Position numbers and translations under genes: made by a program. Of a stretch of DNA of 64,000 bases, positions 55,598 through 64,000 are shown piece after piece; the first letter of the stretch is position 1; each line of letters starts with the position of its first letter. The notes below the pieces were generated by a model that did not search any database, had not been told where the DNA came from, and saw nothing but the letters and a program-made list of their open reading frames with translations. The DNA comes from Massilia sp. H-1 (GTDB lineage Bacteria > Pseudomonadota > Gammaproteobacteria > Burkholderiales > Burkholderiaceae_D), in contig CP087969.1 of NCBI GenBank assembly GCA_024703915.1, positions 124,001 through 188,000 on the forward strand, in the 5' to 3' direction.

Positions 55598-57723
55598 TTA
55601 GCGCTTTCCTTGGTGGGCTGGTGAAAACGGGGATCACGCCGCAGCGCGATCAGGTCAGGCTCTGCATTAATCAAATTGAACGGATAACCGCGCTGCATGG
55701 CCTCCTGCAGTTCGGCCAAGGCTTGCTCGCGCAAGCCCGACAGTTCGAACGCGAGCGCGGCACGGTAGCGGATATCGGCACTGCCTTGTTCCACTTGCAA
55801 CGCGCGGCGCGTCATCTCGGTTGCTTCGGCCCGTTCGCCCAGTCGGGCCAGATACAGCCCCATCCGCGACATGATGGTGGCATCCTTGGGCGAACGCTCC
55901 ATCAAGGGTCTTAGCAAGGTTTGTGCCTGCCGGTAGGCATCGCGCGACGCTTGCTCGCGGCCCGGGATCCAGCGCAGCGTGTCGGCCAGATTGGCCCAGC
56001 GCAGATAGGTATTGCTGTTACCGCGCGACGAAGACACCGCGTTTTCGAAGGCTTGCGCCGCCCCCACGTAGTCGCCGCGGTTGAACAGGGCGTTGCCGAG
56101 ATTGGTGTACAGGCCGCCGCTCGGGCGCACTTGCAAACCCTGCTGGAAGCACTTGCAGCGCCTCGTCGCCGCGGTCCAGGCGCAGCAGCGAGTAACTCAG
56201 ATTGGCGTACGCCATCACGGAGTCGGGTTCGATGGTGATACTGCGCCGGAATGCCTGCTCCGCGCCGCGGTAGTCGCCGTGATCGAACAGCAGGACGCCC
56301 AGCACGTCGCGCAGCTTGTACTCGTTCGGGTGGGCGGCGATCGCCTTGTCCAGGTGCGCGCGAATCGTCGAAGCGGCCCATGCGCATGAGGATGTCGCCC
56401 TTGAGGCACAGCGCGAAGACGTCGAGCGGATCGAGTCGCAGCGAGTGACCGATCAGGCGCAGCGCTTCTTCCTGTTTGCCCTGCGCCAGCCGGACCGCGC
56501 CCTGGGCCGCATACGCCATGGCCAGCTGGTCGTTTGACTTGAGCGCGAGCTGGGCGCTGGCGTCGGCGCGCTGCAACCACGTCTCGTCGCGGTTGTCGCC
56601 GACGTGGCGCATGCTGTAGGCAATCGACAGCCCGGCGGCGGCGGCCGCGTGATTGGGCTTGCGCGCCAGAATCGCATTGAAGCGGTCGATCGCCACTTCC
56701 AGGCTCTCGTCGCGGTCGAAAGTTTTGAGCGCGGTCATGCCTTCGCGCATGGCGACCGCCTCGGAAAAGAACGGCGTGTGCTGGCGATACCAGCCGTCCG
56801 GCACCAGGACCAGGGCGGCGCCCAGGCCCAGCACCAGTGCGCCAGCCGCCAGCATCGCCTTGTTGCGCCAGCGCCAGCAGCCATGCGCGGCCGCCACGGG
56901 AAGCGTTTCTCCACCCAGCGCTTGTATGCCATCGATCACCGCCTGCATGGAGGGCAGGCGCTGGGCCGGGTCGCGCGCCGTCATGGCGCGCACCAGCGCG
57001 GCCACCGCCGGATCGGTCATGCCGCGGGAAATTCCCACAGCGCCGAGGAAGACTGGATATGGGCCGCCGCCAGCGACAGCCCCCGACAAATGCGCGAACG
57101 GGCGCGCGCCCGTCAGCAGCTCGAACATGACCACGCCGAGCGCGTAGATATCGCTCTGGACGCCGGGACTGGTGCCGAGCATCAGCTCCGGCGCCAGGTA
57201 GGCCACGGTGCCGGGCGACTGGTCGACCGGTGCCACTTCGGTGGCGTCGGGGTCGATGCGGCGCGCCAGGCCGAAGTCCAGAATGCGCACCGCGCCGGCC
57301 GGCCGCGTCGAGCATCAGGTTCGACGGTTTCAGGTCGCCATGAATCAGCTTGGCCGCATGGGCTTCGGCCATGGCTTGGGCCACCTGGCCGACAATCGAG
57401 AGCACGCGCGGCAGCGGCAGCGGGCCGTCGGCCATCATGTCGCGCAGGGTGTGGCCGTCGACAAATTCCATGATGATCGACAGCTGGGACGTATCGCCGT
57501 CGATCGAAAAGATGCGCACGAAGGCATGATGGCGCAGCGAGGCGGCCAGGCGCGCCTCGTCAAGCAGGTCAGCGGGCCGGGCAGAAAGCAGATGCGGCTT
57601 GAGCCGCTTGATCGCGACACTGCGCTGCAGCCGGGTGTCATAGGCTTCGACCACCTGGCCAAAGCCGCCTTCCCCCAATACGCGCAGCAGCTTGTAGTGC
57701 CCCAGTTCTTGTTCCAGCTGCAA
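55594..57723 (-). CDS. Ser/Thr protein kinase with C-terminal TPR repeats
   Basis: About 708 residues. The kinase domain is complete: Gly loop VLGEGGFGQVVEAYDTRLQR, Lys in VAIKRLKPHL, catalytic loop LIHGDLKPSNLMLD, ILDFGLARR (DFG) and PGTVAYLAPELMLGTSPGVQ. A transmembrane helix (MLAAGALVLGLGAALVLVPD) separates it from TPR-like repeats such as IAAHPNEYKLRDVLGVLLFD and GLYTNLGNALFNRGDYVGAA. Breaks are at about 57297 (GCCGGC duplicated to GCCGGCCGGC), 56365 and 56147. It is coupled to the following unknown gene. Confidence 0.88.
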
Positions 57724-57896
57724 ATTCGTACTCCGTTGTAATACCGCCAGTAAATATTACTATAGTGTACATTTTTTTACTCTGATCGACGGGGAAAAGT
57801 TTCATGCATACGCGCCGATGTAACAGGCTGTAATTCCGTCACTGGACAGACTAGAATTCTTTATAGTGTGATGATTCGATTGTGGAGGATTGCGTC

Positions 57897-58265
57897 ATGA
57901 AGACCTTGCTTGTCATTGCCGCGGTGGCCGCCCTGGCCGGGTGCGCGGAAGCGCCGATACAGCAGCGCTACGCCCAGCCTAAGCCGATCCCGGTCAATGG
58001 CGCGTGGTGTCGGTCACGCCGGTCGAGCCGGGCACGGGCGCGCGTGGCCGCCGCCTCGCGGGATGGCACGCCGGTCGAGTATTCGAGCGTGCCGGTCAGC
58101 CAGGTGCCGATCTACACGCCGCCGCCGGTCTACGCGCTCGCTCCCGTCTATTATCCGGAACCGGCCTATTACTGGCCGCCTGTTTCCCTCAGCCTGGGCT
58201 TCGTGTTCGGGCGCCACTGGGGCCATGGGCGCGGCCACTACCGTGGCGGCGGACGGCGCCACTGA
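57897..58265 (+). CDS. small putative outer-membrane lipoprotein
   Basis: About 122 residues with GGAGG before the ATG and a classical lipobox (MKTLLVIAAVAALAGC). The mature part is Pro/Tyr-rich (IYTPPPVYALAPVYYPEPAY) and ends in a Gly/His/Arg-rich tail (GRHWGHGRGHYRGGGRRH). Such short lipoproteins are common in Burkholderiales; the function is unknown. The segment near 58000-58045 carries two compensating GC-run errors, so residues 38-50 are unreliable. Confidence 0.65.
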   Translation: MKTLLVIAAVAALAGCAEAPIQQRYAQPKPIPVNGAWCRSRRSSRARARVAAASRDGTPVEYSSVPVSQVPIYTPPPVYALAPVYYPEPAYYWPPVSLSLGFVFGRHWGHGRGHYRGGGRRH

Positions 58266-58288
58266 CCGTTCAGACAGCGTTGACCAAC

Positions 58289-58319
58289 AGGGGCGGCTCC
58301 GGCAGGAGCGCCCCTTTTT
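58289..58319 (+). terminator. rho-independent terminator of the lipoprotein gene
   Basis: AGGGGC-G-GCTCC (58289-58300) pairs with GGAGCGCCCCT (58305-58315), one base unpaired, GGCA loop, followed by TTTTT. Confidence 0.85.
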
Positions 58320-58409
58320 CATGGCGCTTGCTTTAAGCAGCGCAGCGGAACACCCGTTGGACGCGCGTGCGTCTTACAATAACGCTATCGAAAAATCAGC
58401 GGAGAATTC

Positions 58410-58854
58410 ATGAGCGACTCGCAGCACATCGTCTGCCCCACTGCGACGCGGTCAACCGCGTCGCCACCGCGCGCCTGGCCGACCAGCCCGTGTGCGGCAA
58501 ATGCACACGCGAACTGTTCCTGGCCAAGCCGCTGGACGTGACCAGCGCCCGCTTTGCGCGCCACATCGAGCGCAACGACATCCCGGTGCTGGTCGATTTT
58601 TGGGCCGCATGGTGCGGCCCGTGCAAGATGATGGCGCCAAGGCGTATCACCAGGCCGCGCAGCGGCTGGAACCGGCCATCCGCCTGCTCAAGGTCGACAC
58701 CGAAGCCGTGCAGGACGTCGCGGCGCGCTACAACATCCGCAGCATCCCCACCCTCGCCCTGTTCCGCAACGGCCGCGAAGTGGCGCGCCAGCCCGGCGCG
58801 ATGGACACGGCCAGCATCATCGGCTGGGTCCAGTCGCAATTGCGCAGCGCCTGA
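58410..58854 (+). CDS. trxC: thioredoxin 2 (zinc-ribbon thioredoxin)
   Basis: About 147 residues. An N-terminal zinc ribbon ([11 protein letters not shown] with [10 protein letters not shown]) precedes the thioredoxin fold with [14 protein letters not shown] as the active site and [20 protein letters not shown] carrying the cis-Pro. TrxC is a stress-linked cytosolic disulfide reductase. Breaks are at about 58440 (one C lost from CCCCC) and about 58635. GGAG at 58401 supports the ATG. Confidence 0.93.
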
Positions 58855-58877
58855 ACCACCCTCACCCAAGGAGCATC

Positions 58878-59240
58878 ATGAACCAGGACCTGTCGCCCGC
58901 ACGCAGAACCGAAGACGCCATCAATCTGGCGCGCATCCTGTACGCCGCGCATGGCATCACGTTTTTCTTTTCGCTGGGACTGCTGTCGATCATCCCTTTG
59001 ATTGTCAACTACGCCAAGCGGCCCGACGCCGAAGGCACGCTCGCCTACAGCCACCACGGCTGGATGATCCGCTCGTTCTGGTGGTACGTGGTGTGGATGG
59101 TGGTGGGCGGCATCGTGTTTGCCACCTTCATCGGCATTCCCATCGCCATCGTCATCTGGGGCGTGGCCTGGGTCTGGAAAGCCTACCGCCTGATCCGCGG
59201 CTTTGTTGACCTCAACAACAACCGCCAGGCCCCGGGCTGA
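58878..59240 (+). CDS. small membrane protein (DUF4870-like)
   Basis: 120 codons, unbroken, about three hydrophobic segments: [40 protein letters not shown] and [30 protein letters not shown] between helices 1 and 2 is typical of the small DUF4870/TM2-like family. Role unknown. It starts 23 bases after trxC, probably cotranscribed with it, and is convergent with the metC-like gene. Confidence 0.75.
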   Translation: MNQDLSPARRTEDAINLARILYAAHGITFFFSLGLLSIIPLIVNYAKRPDAEGTLAYSHHGWMIRSFWWYVVWMVVGGIVFATFIGIPIAIVIWGVAWVWKAYRLIRGFVDLNNNRQAPG

Positions 59241-59241
59241 G

Positions 59242-60404
59242 TTACAGCGTCGCCAGCGCCTGTTCCAGGTCGGCGATCAGATCGGCCGGGTCTTCCAGGC
59301 CGATGTACAGGCGCAGCAGCGTGCCTTAGGCCTGGTCCCAGCGACAAGCGCATGGCACCCATCCGGTACGGCACCGCCAGACTGTTGGCGCCGCCCCAGC
59401 TGTAGCCGATGCCGAACAGGGTCAGCGCGTCGACCAGGCGGTCGGTCTCTGCCTCGCTGTAGCGGGCGTCGAACACCACCGAGAACAGGCCATGCGCGCC
59501 CTGGAAATCGCGTTTCCAGCTGGCGTGACCCGGACAATCCTCGAACGCCGGATGCAGCACGCGCACAATCTCGGGGCGTGCCTTGAGCCAGTGCGCGACC
59601 GCCAGCGCACCGGCGCCGTGGGCCTCGAAGCGCAGCTTCATGCTGGGCAAGCCGCGCATCACCAGATAGGCATCATCGGCGCTCACGCCCAGACCGAGGC
59701 GCATGTGCGCCAGGGCCAGCCGGTCATTGAGGGCTTTGTCGCGCGTCACGACCGCGCCCATCAGCACGTCCGAGCCGCCCGACTGGTACTTGGTCAGCGC
59801 CTGCATGACGATGTCGACCCCGTGTTCGAAGCCGTTCAAGGCCAGACCGGCCGACCAGGTATTGTCGAGCGCGACCAGCACGCCGCGTTCGCGCGGCGCG
59901 GCAGATGGCTGGCAGGTCCGGCACTTCCATCGACACCGAACCGGGCGCCTCGGTCCAGACCAGTTTGGTATTGGGCTGAATGTGTTCGGCGATGGCGGCC
60001 CCGACGAGGGGATCGTAGAAGCGCGCACTAATGCCGAAGTCATTGCTGAGCCAGCGGCCCAGTTCGCGGTTGGGCGCGTACACATTGTCGGGCAAGAGCA
60101 CGTCGTCGCCGGACTTGAGCAAGCCGAGGTTGACCATGGCGATCGCCGACAGGCCGCTGGGCGCCAGCAGGCAATGGCTGCCGCCGTCGATGGCGGCCAG
60201 TTTGGCTTCGAGCGTGAACGTGGTCGGCGTGCCGTGCAAGCCGTAGGTATAGCTGCGCTTGTCTTTCCAGCCGCCCGCGCGCAGTGCCGCGACATTGTCG
60301 AACAGCACCGTGGAAGCATGGTGGATGGCCGGCGGGAAGGCGGCAAAGCCTTCCGGCGGCACATAGTCGCTGTGGATCAGCGCGGTTTGAGGCGATTTTT
60401 TCAT
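59242..60404 (-). CDS. metC: cystathionine beta-lyase / trans-sulfuration PLP enzyme
   Basis: About 388 residues of the Cys/Met metabolism PLP family. Features are FPPAIHHASTVLFDNVAALR, KRSYTYGLHGTPTTFTLEAK, LLAPSGLSAIAMVNLGLLKS, LVALDNTWSAGLALNGFEHG and the PLP-Lys in MQALTKYQSGGSDVLMGAVV, where most homologues have GHSD. It most likely cleaves cystathionine to homocysteine; the exact family member cannot be fixed. Breaks are at about 59905 and 59325 (GCCTTAGGC). A GCCGGC at 60328-60333 is read normally. Confidence 0.87.
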
Positions 60405-60428
60405 TCGCCAACTATACCGCGTTCTGTC

Positions 60429-61810
60429 TTAGGCGACCGACGCCCACAGGTCGTGCGCATCGGCAGCGGTCACGACCACGTCGGCGAATTCACCGACCGT
60501 GAGTTTCTTGCCGGGCACCAGCGAACGCTTGATGTGCACGACGCCGTCGATTTCCGGCGCGTCGGCCGAGGAACGGCCGATGGCTTCCTTGGCGCCGACT
60601 TCGTCGATCAGCACGCGCACGGTCTTGCCGACCTTGGCTTGCAGGCGCTTGGCGGAAATTTCTTCCTGCAGCAGCATGACGCGCGCGGCGCTCTTCACGC
60701 AGCTGTTCCGGTACCGGATTGGCCAGCTCGTTGGCGGTCGCGCCTTCCACCGGGGAATACGCGAAGCAGCCGAGACGGTCGATCTGGGCTTCTTTCAGGA
60801 AGTCCAGCAGGTACTCGAATTCGGCTTCGGTCTCGCCCGGGAAGAAGCGATGATGAAGGTCGAACGGATCGTCAGGTCCGGGTTCATGGCGCGCCAGGCC
60901 TGGATGCGATCCAGGTTTTTCTCGCCGCTGGCCGGACGCTTCATGCGCTTGAGCACGTCCGGATGGGCGTGCTGCAGCGGAATGTCGAGGTAAGGCAACA
61001 CGTGGCCGCCACTCATCATCGGAATGATCTGGTCGACGTGCGGGTAAGGATAGACATAGTGCAGGCGTACCCAGGCGCCGTAGGACTTGGCCAGTTCGCC
61101 GAGCGCTTCCACCAGCTGGGTCATGTGGGTCTTGACCGGACGGCCGTTCCAGAAACCGGAGCGGAACTTGACGTCCACGCCGTAGGCCGAGGTGTCTTGC
61201 GAGATGACCAGCAGTTCCTTGACGCTCAGCCTTGAACAGGTTCTCGGCTTCGAGCATCAGGTCGGCGATCGGGCGCGAGACCAGGTCGCCGCGCATGGAC
61301 GGGATGATGCAGAAGCTGCAGCGGTGGTTGCAGCCTTCGGAAATCTTGAGGTAAGCGTAATGCTTGGGCGTGAGCTTGATGCCTTGCGACGGCACCAGGT
61401 CAAAGAAGGGCTCGTGCGGCTTAGGCAGGTGCAAGTGCACCGAGTCCATCACTTCGGCCAGCGCGTGCGGACCGGTCACGGCCAGCACTTTCGGGTGCAC
61501 CTTCATGATGATGTCGTCGCTTCACCGCATCTTTCTTGGCGCCCAGGCAGCCGGTCACGATGACCTTGCCGTTTTCGGCCAGCGCTTCGCCGATGGCGTC
61601 GAGCGATTCCTGCACGGCGGCATCGATGAAGCCGCAGGTGTTGACGATGACCAGGTCCGCGCCGTCATAGGACTTGGCGGTGTCGTAGCCTTCGGCGCGC
61701 AGCTGGGTCAGGATCTGTTCGGAGTCGACCAGTGCTTTTGGGCAGCCAAGCGACACGAAGCCAACTTTGGGAGCGGCGGCAGGGAGGGGGATACGGCGGA
61801 GTTCGGACAT
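60429..61810 (-). CDS. rimO: ribosomal protein S12 methylthiotransferase
   Basis: Radical-SAM enzyme that methylthiolates Asp of ribosomal protein S12, about 455 residues. The N-terminal UPF0004 domain has [40 protein letters not shown] and [11 protein letters not shown]. The radical-SAM site is [40 protein letters not shown] and a C-terminal TRAM domain follow. Breaks are at about 61518, 61230, 60850 and 60700. The stop lies in GCCTAAG, so the last residues could be affected. Confidence 0.92.
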
Positions 61811-61916
61811 GGTAAAGGCACAATAAGGCAGGGTAATCCGCTATTGTACCTTGTTGCCGGTGGCAATTGGTGGTCCTTGGACGTCGCCCCCTGCCTGCGC
61901 GAGGGCGATGTGGCAT

Positions 61917-62467
61917 TTACTTTTTGTCTACGGGCGGGAAAGGAAAGGCGCCGAAGATCGACTTGCTCTGGCTTTGCATCTGTTCCTGCATCTGCACGAA
62001 CAGGTTTTTGCTCTGGTCGATGTAGTTGTTCATCATCCCTTGCATCATCGGGCCCTGAACGTTCATGAACTGGGTCCACATTTCCGGGCTGAAGGGCTTG
62101 CCTTCGAAGGCGCCGGTGGTGCCGCTGGTGAACTTGTTCTGGATGTCGGTGAAAGCCTGGACGTTCTTTTCCAGGTAAGAACCCATCATGCCCTGCATCG
62201 CGTGACCGTAGTAGCGAATGATCTGCGACAGCACGCCCGAGGAAAACATCGGCGCGCCGTTGGCTTCTTCTTCGAGAATGATCTGCAGCAGGATGCTGCG
62301 CGTCAGGTCTTCATTCGACTTGGCGTCGACCACGGTGAATTCGTCGGCGTCGAGCACCAGCTGCTTGACGTCGGTCAGCGTGATGTACGAGCTGGTCTGG
62401 GTATCGTACAGTAGATGGTTCGGGTATTTCTTGATCAGGCGTTCGGTACTCTTTTTGCACTACTCAT
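61917..62467 (-). CDS. phaR: polyhydroxyalkanoate synthesis regulator PhaR
   Basis: About 184 residues. The N-terminal DNA/PHB-binding domain reads RLIKKYPNHLLYDTQTSSYI followed by TLTDVKQLVLDADEFTVVDA and SNEDLTRSILLQIILEEEAN. The C-terminal PHB-accumulation domain has FSSGVLSQIIRYYGHAMQGM and a Met/Gln-rich tail. PhaR represses phasin and PHA genes until polymer forms. One A is missing from an A run near 62450 (SAKKSTERL). It lies downstream of phaC on the same strand. Confidence 0.92.
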
Positions 62468-62512
62468 CTCAAGGTCCGTTTATTGCGCCGCAGCGCTTTT
62501 TGAATAATTACG

Positions 62513-62536
62513 AAAAAAAGCGGACTTCGGTCCGCT
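62513..62536 (-). terminator. rho-independent terminator between phaC and phaR
   Basis: AGCGGAC (62519-62525) and GTCCGCT (62530-62536) close a TTCG tetraloop. On the minus strand a run of seven T residues follows. It should end phaC transcription. Confidence 0.88.
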
Positions 62537-62639
62537 CCTGACAAGCCTACTTTTTGCATTATAGGATGGATATTCGCAAAAATACCACTTTGTGCTGTCC
62601 CGTGCAGCAATTATTGCAACGCACCTAACTATGACTGCC

Positions 62640-62659
62640 GGGGCAACAACGGTTGCCCC
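62640..62659 (-). terminator. hairpin just after the phaC stop
   Basis: GGGGCAAC (62640-62647) and GTTGCCCC (62652-62659) form an 8-bp stem with an AACG loop, 13 bases past the phaC stop. No U tract follows, so it may instead protect the mRNA end. Confidence 0.45.
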
Positions 62660-62672
62660 TCTTTCAATGCGA

Positions 62673-64000
62673 TCAGTCGGCGCGCACCTTGACATAGCGT
62701 CCAGGAGCGGGCTCGACCGGTTTGTAGCGCGTATTTCCGGCTTTTGCAGGGGCTTTGACCATTTTGCCGCCATGATCGGCGAGGAAGGCCGACCATTCCG
62801 GCCACCAGCTGCCAGCGTGCTCGGTCGCGCCTGTCATCCAGGCATCGGCCGAAACCGCCTTCCTGGTCTTGCCATGCCGCATGGTGTCATTGGTCCAGTA
62901 GGAACGCTTTTTCTTCGAGGCCGGGTTGATCACGCTAAAGCGATGTGGCCCGAGGCACCCAGCACGAAACGGTTGTTCTTCGGCTTTTTCGGGTTCAGCA
63001 AGGCCAGCGAGGCATAAGCGGCATGCCAGGGCACGATGTGGTCTTCGCTGAGCCGTAGATAAACACTGGCGCGTCGATGCTGCCCAGGTTGACCTGGGCG
63101 CTTAGCCACCGTCAGCTTGCCCGGTTCGCGCAGGCTGTTTTCGAGGTAAGTGTTGCGCAGGTACCAGCAGAACATCGGGCCCGGCAGGTTGGTGCTGTCG
63201 GCGTTCCAGTACAGCAAATCGAACGGCGGCGGCTCGTTGCCCTTCAGGTAGTTCGACTGCACATAATTCCACACCAGGTCGTTCGGACGCAGGGCCGAGA
63301 AGGTCGTGGCCAGGTCGCGCCCCGGCATCAGGCCATCGGCGATGGCCAGCGCTTGTTCACGCATGGCCACCTGGTTCTCGTCGATGAAGACTTCGAGCAC
63401 GCCGGTCGATTCGAAATCGAGCAGCGTGGTCAGCAGCGTCAGGCTGGCGGCTTAGCTGTTCGCCGCGCGCGGCCAGCACCGACAGCGCCGTGCTGACAAT
63501 GGTGCCGCCCACGCAGAAGCCGAAGGCGTTGACCTTGTCCGAGCCGGAAATCGCGCGCGCCACTTCGATCGCCTTGATCGCGCCCATTTCCACGTAATCG
63601 TCCCAGGTGGTCTTGGCGAGCGACTTGTCGGGATTGCGCCACGAGACCAGGAACACGGTGTTGCCTTGCTCCACGGCGTAGCGCACCAGCGAATTTTCGG
63701 GCTGCAGGTCGAGGATGTAGAACTTGTTGATGCACGGCGGGACCATCAGCAGCGGCACCTGGCGCACGGTCGGCGTGAGCGGCTTGTACTGAATCAGCTG
63801 GAACAGTTCATTTTCGAACACTACCTCGCCGCTCGCGGTGGCCACGTTGCAGGCCGACTTCGAAGGCCGACTCGTCGGACTGGGAAATGCGGCCCTTCTG
63901 CATGTCCTGCAGCATGTTGGCCAGGCCCTTGGTCAGGCTCTCGCCCTTGGTGTCGATCAGCTTTTGCTGGGCTTCCGGATTGGTGGCGAGGAAATTGGTA
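62673..64000 (-). CDS. phaC: class I poly(3-hydroxyalkanoate) synthase, C-terminal three quarters
   Basis: Polymerises hydroxyacyl-CoA into PHA granules. The 5' end lies beyond the right edge. The visible core is VPLLMVPPCINKFYILDLQP and ENSLVRYAVEQGNTVFLVSW, with the lipase-like box AFGFCVGGTIVSTALSVLAA carrying the active Cys. Further on are DLVWNYVQSNYLKGNEPPPF, the catalytic Asp near YGSEDHIVPW and the His in GASGHIAGVINPASKKKRSY. It ends YKPVEPAPGRYVKVRAD. Breaks are 62934-62941 (GCTAAAGC exactly at HIAGV), about 63103, 63452 and 63845. Confidence 0.94.

Overview
The window looks like a chromosomal segment of a high-GC betaproteobacterium, most likely Burkholderiales/Oxalobacteraceae (Massilia-like). 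The grounds are the lolC/lolD-tatD-comEC block, the rpfE-like/recJ and prfB-lysS neighbours, a class I PHA synthase with phaR, and the general protein character. No rRNA, tRNA, CRISPR array, phage or transposase gene was seen, and no gap longer than about 250 bases lacks a feature.

Most coding regions carry one to ten frame breaks, including housekeeping genes (recJ, prfB, lysS, mfd, mrcA, comEC, rimO, phaC). These are probably not pseudogenes. Where a conserved motif shows what the sequence should be, the break usually sits where the codons demand GCCGGC. The window instead reads GCTTAAGC, GCCTAAGC, GCTTAGGC, GCTAGGC, GCTTTAGC, GCTAGAAGC and similar. A second class is loss of one GC unit from runs such as GCGCGCGC. 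I read both as systematic sequencing or consensus errors, the first plausibly at modified GCCGGC sites. Coordinates below span the whole reconstructed gene, and the breaks are noted per gene.

Layout. 1-9442 (mostly minus): a secreted PEP-CTERM-type protein, dcd, an alpha/beta hydrolase, comEC, tatD and a tandem duplication lolC-lolD-lolC-lolD. 9609-14419 (plus): two ferritin-like genes, an rpfE-like gene and recJ. 14431-27836: an accessory block between recJ and prfB. It holds a SnoaL-like lipoprotein, an Xre-RES toxin-antitoxin pair, DUF2288, argP/argO, an rtcB2-prfH ribosome-repair operon with its own promoter, mini-ORF and hairpins, two esterases, a HerA-like ATPase, an SPFH lipoprotein, a GNAT enzyme, a Sel1 protein and cpdB. 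27994-34176: prfB with its programmed frameshift, a HAD phosphatase, lysS, an ECF41-type sigma factor with its AhpD-like target gene and a recognisable target promoter, and ppnN.

34433-51834: a POT peptide transporter, a long inverted repeat, a LysR regulator, an NAD epimerase-like gene, an OPT transporter, mrcA, a PP2C phosphatase, yceI, a degenerate protein kinase, an HDOD protein, a 5'-nucleotidase, mfd and serB. 51827-58265: a GNAT enzyme, a three-repeat protein of unknown function, an FHA-type sigma54 activator, a protein with duplicated C-terminal peptides, a Ser/Thr kinase with TPRs and a small lipoprotein; this may be one signalling island. 58410-64000: trxC, a small membrane protein, a metC-like gene, rimO, phaR and phaC, which runs off the right edge.

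The biologically most interesting parts are the rtcB2-prfH operon with its leader, the ECF41 promoter/target pair, the FHA-sigma54/kinase island and the duplicated lolCD pair. The strongest anomaly is the GCCGGC corruption, which hints at a DNA modification whose enzyme is not encoded here.
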